From Plectrocnemia conspersa (taxonomy: Eukaryota > Arthropoda > Insecta > Trichoptera > Polycentropodidae), in assembly GCA_009617715.1 (NCBI GenBank), contig VTFK01000285.1, positions 1 through 64,000 of the forward strand: a stretch of DNA of 64,000 bases. Reading direction: 5' to 3'. Made by a program: the position numbers and the translations under genes. Below the pieces are notes generated by a model. It saw nothing but the letters and a program-made list of their open reading frames with translations. It ran no database searches and had not been told where the DNA came from. Below are positions 50,040-62,213 of the stretch, one piece after another; position 1 is the stretch's first letter; each line of letters opens with the position of its first letter.

Positions 50040-50376
50040 CAGGGCTGTGGAGTCGTTAAAAAAAACACGACTCCGACTCCGACTCCGATTCCGATATTTA
50101 CCAACAACACGACTCCACTCCGACTCCGACTCCGACTTCGACTCCCACTCAAAAAAGTTTAATTTTATCAGGTATTTTTGGTGTTTTTATACACGTTTAA
50201 TATTCATACGATATACACATTCATTATTAAGCAATTAAAAATTCATAAATTTCATAATTTAAAAAAATGGTCGGAGTCGCTCATTTTTCACGACTCCGAC
50301 TCCGACTCCAACTCCGGCCAAAACACCACGACTCCACGACTCCAACTCCGACTCCGACTCCGACTCCACAGCCCTG
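50040..50376. repeat. hAT-type MITE, GGAGTCG family, copy 1
   Basis: A 337-bp nonautonomous element. Ends are CAGGGCTGTGGAGTCG and CGACTCCACAGCCCTG. A perfect 8-bp target duplication, TTTAAAAC, lies at 50032-50039 and 50377-50384. Both subterminal regions are arrays of CGACTC hexamers, and the centre is AT-rich. The 8-bp duplication and CAGGG ends identify the hAT superfamily. Confidence 0.93.
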
Positions 50377-51526
50377 TTTAAAACACTTATTAGTTGCATT
50401 TGCGTCAAATCGTCATTTTCAATTTTATATAGTTGGTGACCCCTGCCAATTTCACATAACAGGTGGTCCCTTTGATTTATTATCATTTTGCTTCTACACT
50501 TTCATTCAACAAGAACAAAATCATAAATAATATCTAATGGAGAGCCCCCTTTGTAATATGATACACGACAGTAAAATCTAGAATAGCTTGCCTTCATCTC
50601 GCCTTACAGTCGTCGGTAATAAAAGCTGGAGACGACCTCAAAACATATGTTTGTATTATGTGCCAGTTTATTATTGTTTCAAGTGAAATTATGACCATAA
50701 ATCTCGAAATTTATTTAAAAAAAAACATTTTTCATAAAAAAAAATCATTTCCTGAACGTTCAAGGTTGACAACAGCTGACCAATATATAATTCATGTTTA
50801 TTTGTTCATTTTACGCACAATGCAAAAAAATCTTTATTATAGAACGATTACTTCAAAAGTTAATATGTATCAATTCATTCGTTATAAATGTATTCAATCG
50901 ATTGGGTTTTTTACATATTAGTATGTGTATTTTGAAAATATATTAATTAATTAAATTATATAAAAATGTACTGGTGTGTTGTTTACTGTCATAAATTAAA
51001 CCTAACTGTTATAAATTATAATCCTATTATTATGCCATTAAGTAATTTAGCATTTTGCATAAATTTAAACCAAAGGAAAATAAGTTAGCGTCAAGAGAAT
51101 AATTAAGTTTATTATTTAATTATTATAATATTATTTAATTTATAACATAAATAAAATTAAATATTTTTATCATTAAATCATGGTATATTTTCTAAGATAG
51201 CTTTACTTAATTTTAAAGAGCAATATGATTTTAATGTATACAGAAATTAGAAAATATTTATTAATTATTCATTTTTGTTCATACATTTATGTAAACGTAC
51301 GAATACAAAAATAACTAGGTAATGTAAATAATTTATGTATTTTATTGTATGCATAAATAGTATTTTCCATGGGTAATGATTATTAAAAAAAAATTCTGTT
51401 TGCTTAGATAACATTTTCATGTACTCTTTTTTTCTTATTTATGTTCACAAACATATTTAAGTTTCTGTATATAATCATATATACATATACATATATTTGC
51501 CTAGACGTATATACATACATACATAT

Positions 51527-51641
51527 CAGGGGAAGGCGGTGAGATACTTTCCCTCTAGATCGCTCGCTCTTATCTCTCACTCACGCTCGTCACTTAACAC
51601 GAGAGCGATCGAGAGGGAAAGTATCTCACCACCCGCGCCTG
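51527..51641. repeat. hAT-type MITE, GGCGGTGAG family, copy 2
   Basis: A 115-bp element with ends CAGGGGAAGGCGGTGAGAT and ATCTCACCACCCGCGCCTG, flanked by a perfect 8-bp duplication ATACATAT (51519-51526, 51642-51649). It is almost entirely palindromic, pairing ACTTTCCCTCTAGATCGCTC with its near-complement. Same family as 6116-6253. Confidence 0.9.
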
Positions 51642-51804
51642 ATACATATATGTTGTATTTTTTCTACACTAGTCATTTTTAAATCAATACGGATTACGCC
51701 AGAGTAAGAGCTTTCATCAATTTCTTATGTGGTAATACGTAGTGTATTACTTTTATTATTATAAATTAAGGTACTTTTCTGTTACCGAGGGGCAAGTTTA
51801 TGCT

Positions 51805-51985
51805 AAAAAAATATTTATTCATTTTATTTATTTATATACAATTATAAATTAGATTTTTAAGTCGATTCGTTGCAGAGTTATTCGTGGGATGCTTACCGCT
51901 CGTTCGCACCTAATCTATTTAAAACATATTTAGGTGCGAACGAACGGCAGCGAGTGAGCGTTGGTCAGAATAGTGATGTATATTA
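51805..51985 (-). repeat. TTCTGACCAATGCTCA family, copy with internal palindrome
   Basis: The reverse of the 23329 repeat: TTAGGTGCGAACGAACGGCA, then AGCGTTGGTCAGAATAGTGA. It also holds a mirrored CGTTCGCACCTAA on the other side of a 16-base AT spacer, forming an inverted pair. This may be the two ends of a deleted element brought together. Confidence 0.6.
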
Positions 51986-52409
51986 ATAAATATTAGTTTT
52001 TAATAAATTTGTACCCCGGGTATTTTTGATAAAATATAAAAACTCTTACTAAAATAATAGGTTTAATTAAGAAAATCTATATATCAATAGCCATGGTTTA
52101 TTATTGCTTTTATAAACACATGTGAAGCGAAATAATGTTACTCCCAACACTAGACTGGATATTATGTATATCGAAACAGATTCAGTCAATGTTTTTCAAA
52201 ATGGTATATAATGGTAAATGTTTATTTGTATTTTTAATGCAGCTTTATTGTCTGGTGCAGTACATAGTTTGATGCAACACTCCTTTATTAATTCAAAAGT
52301 TTTACATCGTTAATAATCTTAAGTCGTCTCAAATGTTGAATTCAACTTTTAGAGATTTAAAGTGATTGATTGACTGGAACCGAGCTGCTGATCAGCTGAT
52401 CAAAGTTAA

Positions 52410-52724
52410 CAGGGCTGTGGAGTCGTTAAAAAAAAAACACGACTCCGACTCCGACTCAGATTCCGATATTTACCAACAACACGACTCCACTCCGACTCCG
52501 ACTTCGACTCAAAAAAGTTTAATTTTATCAGGTATTTTTGGTGTTTTTCTACACGTTTAATATTCATACGCTATACACATTCATTATTACGCAATTAAAA
52601 ATTCATAAATTTCATAATTTAAAAAAATGGTCGGAGTTGCTCATTTTTCGCGACTCCGACTCCGACTCCAACTCCGGCCAAAACACCACGACTCCACGAC
52701 TCCAACTCCGACTCCACAGCCCTG
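52410..52724. repeat. hAT-type MITE, GGAGTCG family, copy 2
   Basis: A 315-bp element nearly identical to 50040-50376 but with fewer CGACTC units. Ends are CAGGGCTGTGGAGTCG and CTCCACAGCCCTG; the 8-bp target duplication AAAGTTAA is perfect (52402-52409, 52725-52732). Confidence 0.93.
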
Positions 52725-53563
52725 AAAGTTAATACGACTGTTTTTTTCGGGCTTCAAATGGTCATCTTGGCGTTAGGCAACGGTTCGATGATTACAAAAG
52801 ATAATTCAAACAATGTGAGGTTATGAAGAAAATTTAATTTTTGTGTTAATTGATGGCTTTCAAAAGTCCAATTTTTTGTTCTAACGGTAGATTACGTCGG
52901 CATTATATATCCGGTTAATTTCTTGCGGCATTTCCAGGGTTTGAAAAATTCGAGGAACACAAACCCATTATATTTTGTCTTGTTAAACTCATTTCAACGT
53001 TCTTCAAATGTTTATTAAAAATATACTATGCGTAAATATTACACTTGCAGAATTATAATAAATATGTCATTTAAAAAATCCTGCACTAAGTGTTTTTTAA
53101 AATGCATGAACATCAGTTATTATCAGTTCATATGAAACAATATATTTAATAAAAGCAACTGTTATCTATAAATATAAATACACAAAGAGAAAACCAATTT
53201 AACATAATATATGAATATTATATTTCTTACAAAAATTATTGCACCTGCTGACATTTCAATTAGATATAAATCCATAAATTGATATTCAAATGAATACATT
53301 ATTTTCAAAGGCATATTCACATAGTCTGTTTTGCAATAGAACGAATCGTTCTTTCCATGACACTGAATATTAAAGTTGTGTAATATTAACTCAGGTCATT
53401 GCCTACATTAAACATAAATCGCTTTAACATTTGCATGTATTATTCTTCATGTATAATCGATTCATTCATACAAAAAAACGCAAGTGCTGGAATAAATACT
53501 TTTACAGAAAAAAATATGATTTAGTTCTTTGAGTAATGTGACTCGACAGTTATAAACGGTGAC

Positions 53564-54716
53564 ATGGCCGTTATACTCGGGAAACTCGTGCAGTTGTATG
53601 AATTTTTGAACGATGAAATAAGTGGTGCATAATTTATTATATTGTACGGTTTCAACTGTGGTTTTTAATTGCTTACAAGTGTGAACATACATTGCAGATC
53701 CACGCACTCAGGAATGGTTCCTAATGAGCAATCCCTTTCCAGGGATTGCGCTCATATCGGTATATTTGTATATTGTATTAAATATTGGACCCAAATATAT
53801 GGAGGAAAGAAAAGCGTTTTCATTAAAGAATACAATTTTAATTTATAATTTAGTACAAATTATAATATGCATATATATGTTGTATCAGGTATAAATCTAT
53901 TTATATATATTATTTATTGAAAATATGTATATATTCAAAATATATTTTTTAGAGTTTAGTCTTAGCGTGGTTTAACGACTATAAATTTATATGTCAACCT
54001 GTGGATACAAGTGACAATCCTGTATCATTAGATATAGCATGGAAAGTCTGTTATTTATATTTCGTTGTTAAAATCGTAGATCTTGGAGATACAGTATGTA
54101 TTATCTTATAATGTTTATATAGCTAATCTCACAATTTATTAATATATAAATATATTTTATAGATCTTTTTTGTATTAAGAAAAAAAAGCAAAAAAACAAG
54201 TATCTTTTTTGCATGTCTATCATCATGCCGGGATGGTTATCGTGTCATGGTCATTGGTTAAGTGGTTACCTGGTAAATTGCACTTTTTATTATTTTTAGC
54301 ACCAATTAATAATCTAAATAATATTTACATTATAAATCTTTTTAGGCGGACATTCAATGTTAATAGTACCTATCAACTCTTTCGTTCATGCATTCATGTA
54401 TGCTTATTATTTACTAACAACATACGACGAATCGTATAAAAATTCTATTTGGTGGAAGAAACACGTAACTCAAATACAATTGGTAAGTGCCTATAAAGTT
54501 AATCAACATAAATTAAGGTAACTCAATAACAAAATTATCTTTATTCGACAGATACAATTTGGCATTCTTCTACTTCATTATTTGGTAGTATTTTTCGTTG
54601 AAGATTGCGATTATCCGATATATCCATCTATATTTATGTCACCGCAGTGTTTCTTCATTTTTGCTCTATTCTCAGATTTTTATATAAGAACGTACATAAT
54701 AAAGTCGAAAAAATAA
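53564..54716 (+). CDS. Very-long-chain fatty acid elongase (ELOVL family); one frameshift
   Basis: Six exons: 53564-53624, 53698-53888, 53953-54093, 54163-54272, 54346-54482, 54552-54716, about 267 residues when read through one indel. The family is the 3-ketoacyl-CoA synthase of the endoplasmic reticulum, with multiple membrane spans. Visible motifs: DPRTQEWFLMSNPFPGIALI, YNLVQIIICIYMLY, KIVDLGDTIFFVLRKK, the catalytic histidine box HVYHH, KWLPGGHSMLIVPINSFVHA and MYAYY. The C-terminus is Lys-rich (IKSKK), like ER-retrieval tails. Exon 4 has A7 at 54190-54196 where the frame needs A6; as written, translation ends before the reaction centre is complete. All introns are 60-80 bp except the one before the last exons. 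The start lies in GACATGG. Tail-to-tail with the JmjC gene, 84 bp away. Confidence 0.9.
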
Positions 54717-54800
54717 ATGAGATCAAATAATAAAATGTCTTCACAAATCAATTATTAATAATAATTAAATAAATAAAATAAATTTTGAGATCAGTAATAA

Positions 54801-57419
54801 TCATTTAAAATTATTAATTAAATTATCTTTCACCATTTTAATAACAGATGGGTGACAAAAGCTATTAATAATGGCACTCGTCAAATGATCGCTTTCAGAA
54901 TTATTTTCCTCGTCCGATCTACTATCTTTCCGCTTATTAATATTTAATTTATCCTTTAAAACAGTAGTAAATTCGCTTTTACTTATTTCTTCAACTTTCA
55001 CAACATACTTTTGTAATTTATCAATCATCGAATCGATATCTAAAGTTTTAATGGATTGACTATTATGTGCATCTTTTGAATTATCAACCTTTAAGCGTTT
55101 AGCGCCTTTCTTCTTCGAATTATATTCCATATACTTAGTAATGGTCGAATCGATTTGCAGCAACGCCACCGTTAACGGCATATCTGGTAAATCATCCTAA
55201 AATATAAAACTATATTTATATAATTCGAAATAAAACGATAAATATAAATTATGATAAAAAAAATACTTCATTCGGATTGAGAATCAATGGTAATTTAGAA
55301 ACGGGTAAGTCCTTACAAATTTGTGCAACCAAAAAACGAGTCAAAGCTTCTTCTACTCTGCTCTCCGTATCAACCTCCTCCTATATAGAAATAATGATTA
55401 GATATCATCGCTAATTTGTTAAAAGCTGATTTTACAAAATATATATACATATATATATATATTAAATAAAAATTAAAGAAAAGCTCCTGATATTTTTCAA
55501 ACATTCGCTACTTGATATTTAAAATAGCACATAAAAATAAATCATTTCCTAGAAGCAAACATTACATAGATTAATGTGCAGCGAATCATATCCCAAAGCT
55601 CATAAAAAAAGGTGCTGGAATATTAGAACATATAATAGCCAAATATCCTTATAAAAAGATTGCAAATAATCTTTACTGAACTTTTACAATTAAAAAAAGA
55701 GTGTTTGGATATTTATAGGGATTCCATATCATAGATTCTGATTTAATGATGCAATAGAGGACACGAGTACTGATGAATCATTAAAGTAAAATGCGTATCT
55801 CATAACAAAGTTAAACATCTTGGAAGATTCGCAGACATGTTGCTCTCAAAAGAGGTCTTTAGCGGAAGTTTATCTGGTCAGAACGTAAGAACATTCTAAT
55901 GGAGAATGAGATCAGGAAAATAATATGACATAATTATCAAAGGTCAATTAAATAACTCAATCGAGTTAGATCATCTGAGCATACTACAATGACAGAATCT
56001 GTTGAAAGCTTTTTCAAAATCAGTATATACAAAGTCTTGTATTCCATCGTCAAGAGATTTCATCACTGTTTTGGTGAAATACAGGAAGTTAGTGACTTGA
56101 GAATGTAATATATTGTGCAATGTAAAAATAATACGTTTGGTCAAAAATGTTCAGAATTTTTTGAATACAATACAATTCTTTACTGTAATGTATACTGTAT
56201 TCTCCAACACATATATATGTAAATAAACATTTTCTAAAATTAATTACATAAAAAAATAAAAATGAAACTATAACAACAAATTTACTTTTGTCTTATTAAG
56301 TTAGCACCACTAGTTTCAATATTGATTTTACATTAGAGATGTATATCGTATTACTTTTTTACTAAGCTATGCTTCCTTATATAATACAAAATATATTTTC
56401 AATTATAATAATAACATAGAAGGTCAACAGATCAATGATGATATAGATATATAAAAAAAATAATACATACACAAGGAATCCAAGAATTAACGCTAATTGC
56501 TACAGGAGTGACATTTTCAACATAATGCCACCATTTAGATGGAACAATCAATGCTTCACCGGGCTCTAATGTTACTAATCTGCAACCGTGTAAACCTAAA
56601 AAATATATATTACTTTAAATAAACATAAATATACCTTTCATTAAATACACTTACCCTCAAATGATTTTAAATCGACCGGACACTTAAAATTTAATTGACT
56701 ATATATGCTAGATTCTTCGTAAGGTACTCTAGTTGGTTTCATGCCTCCAGTTTCAGGCGGAAAGAGCATCCAACGCTTTCTATAAAATGCAAAATAAAAT
56801 CATATTTTAATAATATTATATAACATAAACTCTTACTCACCGACCAAAAACTTGTACTACTATATTGATTCCATAAGAGTCTTGGTGGCATGGTGTATGA
56901 GCTCCATTACTGCCAATCCAAATTGTAGACTCATTAGCATCTCGACCAGGAAAACCGAATGAATCCCACTTAACCTCCTATATTAAATATTATTATTATT
57001 TATTAAATATTGTGCAATGAAATATAAATATTAACCTTAATAAATTCACTGTCTTGTCCAAACCAATCCTTTATATATTTATAATCGAAATAAGACCACT
57101 CAGTATTCGATGGTTCGGTATTAGATTTTTCTAAGAATGTTTTCATCGTCATCATTTTGACAGGACAGTCTCTTTCCCATATTTGTCTTTCTCCGTGAGA
57201 ATTAGGAGGATTGCATCTAAATGGTAATATATCTGAAGATATATGCTTTGTCAAGTCGTCGAGACTCCATTTAAGAATAGACCATTTGCATACGTCTTTT
57301 AAAATTATTGGATAATTAGTATTTTTTACTATCTCTCCGATTTCAATAGGATCGGCTCCTCCTTCGCCCGCCATTTTATTCAAACTGTCAGGTGACAGAT
57401 GAGTCATTAGTGCTGCCAT
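54801..57419 (-). CDS. HSPBAP1: JmjC-domain protein, HSPBAP1-like
   Basis: Six minus-strand exons: 57036-57419, 56841-56977, 56655-56779, 56471-56595, 55267-55380, 54801-55196, phases consistent, 426 residues (human HSPBAP1 is 488). The cupin fold of 2-oxoglutarate/Fe(II) oxygenases is seen in order: NTNYPIILKDVCKWSILKW, WERDCPVKMMTM, FDYKYIKDWFG, IGSNGAHTPCHQDSYGINIV with the HxD iron ligands, KRWMLFPPE, EPGEALIVPSKWWHYVEN with the distal His, and ISVNSWIPC. A Lys/Ser/Asp-rich, probably disordered C-terminal region follows. Human HSPBAP1 binds the small heat-shock protein HSPB1; the substrate is unknown. The intron of about 1.1 kb after exon 4 has no recognisable content. Confidence 0.88.
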
Positions 57420-58841
57420 ACTAAAGAATATACATATGTTTTTTCATTATTAAAAGGGGAAGAATTTTGAGCGTTCATTTTATGAATTTCGTGACCTCTA
57501 TTAATGGTAATATAAGGATTTAGTGTCCTTTATTGGTTTAAATTGCCATCACCACATAATTCACATACACACTCAATCTGGAAATGACAAAAGTGAGAGC
57601 GCGAGTCTCAAACGCCTCAAAAAACGTGTCACAAATATAATACAAATAACCTGAAAATAAGTATGTGTCATATTTGAAATTCGCATTAGCAGAAACCCTC
57701 TGGAGATTTCAGATATCAATTCCACAATAGGGTACTTAGGAACGTTATTTCAGTTTTTCACAGGAGGGGGGGGGGTAAAAGTTGATCAGTTAGTGGTAAT
57801 TTTTTAATTGCATTTAGATTCATAGTATTGCATTAAATTACATGAATTTTTCTGGCCAAATTCAGGGGGGGGGTATTTATTATAATCTTGAGTTTCCACA
57901 GTCGACTTCTTTCTTGATTAAATAGAGGAATGGATGAATTTGATAATTAAACAATAATGTTAATTTATATATTTTGTCTATATTTATATGATATTAATTT
58001 TTTATTTTACAAAATATTTACAAAAACATTCTTTTCATTTTGTAAGAATTTTAAATCACATGTTTGATAATTTTTTACGTATAAAAAGTTAAATAAAGTA
58101 AGTATTATAAATACAACTTTTGTTGAACGGTTATAAGTATTACAGAAAAAACTTAATATGTAAATCACATAAATGCAAAGAAAGAACTGAGATAAAATAA
58201 GCAAAAAACAAACAAAACACTGCACATATACAAATAAAGATATAATTACGAAATACTGTTATATTTACATTAACATTACTTATTAAAACATCTCATCACT
58301 TTGACGACCTATCACAAATTTTGTTGAATATGTTTAATTTTTAAGAACATAATAATTTAAAAAATAAAACCTCGGTGTTGAAGCGGTTTTATTCTGTCAT
58401 TTACATATAAAAAAATATAACATGATCAAATAAATTATTTCTTAAATAATACAATATATGGAAGACAATTTAATATAATGTGTCCGTGTACTGTTATACT
58501 ATTATACACGTTGGCCAATATTAAAACAGCCTTGCGTTTTTAGGCACTACACTTATACATACATGTTTGAACACTTTTATAACTAGCATAATTTATAGTT
58601 TTATAATTAAATACGTTGGAAAGATAAGATTTTTTACAAAAAAACCATACTAATAAAAAGTATGCACATCTACTTTTTATTGCATATTAAATTTTCAACG
58701 AGAGATAGATCTATTTGATATTTATAAAAGAGATAATTAAAATACAAGATTGAATAATCACGCAATTACTAAAAATAATACTTTATGAAAGTAAATTTAC
58801 TTTTTTTTTAAGATTAATGAGATAATACCGAGGGATAAATA
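57420..58841. other. Intergenic between two minus-strand genes
   Basis: It contains the 5' side of the JmjC gene, a G-rich dispersed repeat (57760-57875) and the CGRRF1 3' region. It is otherwise AT-rich with no supported coding frame. Confidence 0.55.
57760..57875 (+). repeat. G-rich/ATTAAATGACA dispersed repeat
   Basis: A G10 run (57766-57775), GTTAGTGGTAATTTTTTAA, TTCATAGTATTGCATTAAAT, ATGAATTTTTCTGGCCAAAT and a second G run match the start of the composite repeats at 32790 and 37000. This copy has the G runs at both sides and may define the real element ends. Confidence 0.6.
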
Positions 58842-60362
58842 TTATCGAAATCCGAGAAAATCGATGAGTCTGTCGTTCCACGCATCGAAAAATGTTGATG
58901 TACTTTTGGATGGATTTCCGACCTCCATAGGAACATATTCCTCGCCTCGGATGCAAAAGTAACTAAGAATGGGACTCCGACACATCGGACACCTGTCCAG
59001 CTTGCCTAGATAGAAAATTAGCCTTGTGTTAATTTGATTTCTATACATGCACATATTTCTAAATATACTCACTGAAGCACTGTGCACAAACACACGTGTG
59101 CCGACAAGGAAGAAGAGCCCTTGACAGAGGAAAGGCTTGACACACAGCGCACAGTTGTTCAGAAGTTGTTCCTGACAACTCATACGTTGCTGGATCTCCA
59201 GAAGCTAAATATAATTGCTGAAATGAAAATATATATATTTAGTTATATTTTAAAAAATCGAAATAATAAATATTAACAAACCTTAAGACATGACAATTGC
59301 CCATTGGCTTGTTTCAGGTACTGGGCTAAAACACTGGTTGGTAACGGACATATAGAGTCCTTGATATGGACCACGTTCACTAAAGCCACCTACAAAAATG
59401 AAAGGAAGAATATCAGTATAATAAATATACTATTTTATTGTTAAAAACATATAAGGTTGAGTCAGGTTGAGCATAACTAGAATTTTCTATGTAGCCTCCA
59501 TTGCATTCAAGATCATTATATGAAGTAAAAATAACTCGATTTCTCAACCTTGATTGAGTCAGTACTCTAATGGATTGAGAACTTCCTACTCCATTCATAC
59601 ACTTGTTGGAATGATAGACACGAATCACCTTACTAAACCTTCTTTTATCTTTAGGAGTAGCTATTTTTATATTTATTGTAAGACATTACAAATTACTTTA
59701 AATATTTTATGGTTTTCATTTGACTCACCCTCATATATTTTATACATACAGTTTCATCTGATTGTGGTCGGTCAAGATCGTCATCTCTCGTAAGCAACAC
59801 AACAAGAGGATAATAAAGCCGCGGAGGATTACCGAGCTTAAGTTGATGTGAAGGTGGAAGTCTTAGTTTCAACGTCTGTTCCATATGGTCCCCATACCTG
59901 TGATGAATAAATCAATATAAATTTATCAGCTCGACAATAAGACATATGATGGAGAACCTTGCTGTTTGATTTTATTGCTAATCGCGAATATTATCAGCAA
60001 AAACGAAACTTACTTAAGGTCAGGTGCACGGTATTGGCAAGGAGGCATATCATGAGCTAACGCGTTGCACAATTGCTCCCAAGGTCGCCATAGCGTTGTA
60101 TGTAAATCACGTATGGACACCCCCCAGCAGGCTCGCAGCGTATACCGAACTTGTGATGACACAGAGCATTGCACCTCTGTAAACAATATTCTCGTTGAAT
60201 GTTAATTATAACGTCTGATGAACAAGAATATTTGCGAAACGCCATGTTCATGTTTAGCACGACCACGAGTCGCAACAAACTCACCTTATGTTTTGGAGGT
60301 CTTGTTGTCTCCTTCGTCAGAAGATGACTGACAATCTTCTGATAAAAGAACCAGCAGGACCT
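58842..60362 (-). CDS. CGRRF1: RING-finger protein, CGRRF1-like (5' end not found)
   Basis: Visible minus-strand exons: 60285-60362, 60014-60174, 59729-59897, 59282-59389, 59073-59217, 58842-59005. Phases agree. Family: cell growth regulator with RING finger domain 1, an ER-associated ubiquitin ligase. Matching blocks are YTLRACWGVSIRDLH, YYPLVVLLTRDDD, VNVVHIKDSICPLP, LAQYLKQANGQLSCLKQLY, and the C-terminal C3HC4 RING: CAVC, LLPCRHTCVCAQC, CPMCR. After the RING comes an insect-type extension ending NDRLIDFLGFR. The exon at 60285 is assigned from splice sites and frame only. The N-terminal membrane segment expected in the family was not located, so the start lies upstream (higher coordinates) or was missed. 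Confidence 0.82.
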
Positions 60363-61052
60363 CTAAAACATTAAGGAATAAATTATGTTTTGTGAACTTT
60401 TTAACTGTTTTGAGTGTTATTTATATTTATTTTTTCATTATACACACTTATTGAGTAAATAAAAAATTATCAATATATTTATAGTCAATGTTTAAATAAA
60501 AAATAAACTCTTAAGATTTAATGTTTATTTTAATCATTAGCATATACTAAAGAGGGATTTGTGAATATTTAAAATGAATTTTTTATACAAATAACATTGA
60601 TCATGATAATCAAAACTAATATTTATTTCTGAATTATGTATTTAATTAGCAATGCTAGATAAAATTTAATAACAGTATGATGTTATAAAGGTGTATGGAT
60701 GAATTTCCATATACATAATAATTCATTTCCTCAGTATCAATTTCTATAATTACATACAAGATCTTTTGATATCACATGACTAACATCATTATTTATAATA
60801 TTAGGTATATCAGTTTTTTTTATTGATAACTTTGGTTTATTCAAATATGTGAGAAATTATTTATAGCATATAATAAGAAATAAACGTATTGTATTACCAT
60901 AAACAACTGTAGTAATGATTTTTTTTATTCACAATTAATTAATCTTTAATTACAAATAAAAAAATAGGACTAATAATATTAATACAGCCCCCGGATTCTC
61001 ATTCTATAGAATTCGCTGCTAAATTTAAGCAATAATGAGATATGTATTACAC

Positions 61053-61920
61053 CAGCGATGTCCAAACCGAGGCCCGCGGGTCAATGTTTTTGTGCGATAA
61101 CATCTTCGTCTTCAAAATGTGCACTTATAAATTTCCAGGTATAAACTAGTTAATGGCAGCTAAAATTTTTTACCAATAATTATTTTTATTTTCTATTAAG
61201 CTTTTATTTTTATTATATCTGAAACGAAGAAAAGAAAATTTGAAGACGAAAATAAACAGTATTTAAAGTGAATGGGAAAGTTTGCATTTTTTCTTGACTC
61301 TACTTTAATAATAACATCATAAAATTTGAACAAACATTGTGAATAAAAACATGATGATTTAAAAAAAAATATACTGGCGACGAACAGAAAATTAAACTAT
61401 AAATATTTAAGGCAAGTCTGACTGCAGAACAAAACGTATTTCATAAATAAACAGTTCAGTCCAATACATCAAAACATGCATTACCGATGCAGTAGAAGAA
61501 ATTGATTTTCAATCAAATCAGCCAAAACAGCGCCATCAATCAAATTAAAAATAGTTCAAATGAAATTTGTTCAATGCTGAACATGGTTTCTAAGTTTCTG
61601 TATTTTTCACTGGCTTTGGATGAAACAATAAATTTTAAGGATACGGCTCTATTTGCCGGTTTTAGTCGAGGCGTGGATCGTGAATTTAATATGACTGAAG
61701 AATATCTCAATGTTGTGAGTTTGAAAAACACAACTACCTTGTTTGAAATAAATTAACAAATCTAACTGGGATCATAACAGATGGCGCGATTTCAGTGATC
61801 AGCAAGAATAAAGGGCTCTCAAATTAATTATTGCTTCATTATACCAAATTCATTATTGCACAAATTGTATGCAATTGAAAGGGAATGCAATAATATTTTA
61901 TATAAGGATAATTGTGAGTC
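61053..61920 (+). pseudogene. hAT transposon relic (GTF2IRD2/ZBED-like transposase)
   Basis: It begins with CAGCGATGTCCAAACCGAGG and CCCGCGGGTC, a typical hAT terminal sequence. Decayed coding pieces follow in family order: KKRKFEDENKQYLK (N-terminus), KASLTAEQNVFHK, then an open frame 61502-61756 with FSLALDETINFKDTALFAGF and SRGVDREFNMTEEYLNVVSL, then TGIITDGAISVISKNKG (family form TGITTDGAPSMxGKNKG). Many stops and frame changes separate them. The C-terminal hATC region is not seen. Dead copy. Confidence 0.8.
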
Positions 61921-62213
61921 GAATAGTAGGAATACAAACATCATGTTAGATATTACAATTTATATTTTTTTGATTTGTTCTATACGAATCAATTAAGTCA
62001 TTCTATAGTTTTCAAAAATAAACTCGAGTGGTATGGGTTAATTAATTTAAAATAAATATTTTAAAATCTTACAATATAAATGAATAATATTTTTGTGAAT
62101 TAAAATAAAATTTAATTGTGTTGAGGCATATAAATTACATGGCCTTTTTACAATAAGGTAATAAAATACCGTTTTGTAAGATTGTACCAGTTTGTTTAAA
62201 AGTAGAACTAGCA

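Larger units (their letters stand above)
46685..53563. other. Intergenic region with mobile elements
   Basis: Between the second reductase and the elongase. It contains a GC-rich island (47404-47730), a decayed piggyBac transposase, a tandem repeat (49808-49935), three MITEs with clear ends and one TTCTGACC-family repeat. I found no host gene. A start codon followed directly by a GTAAGT donor near 47896-47915 could be a 5' exon of something, but no partner exon was found. Confidence 0.55.
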
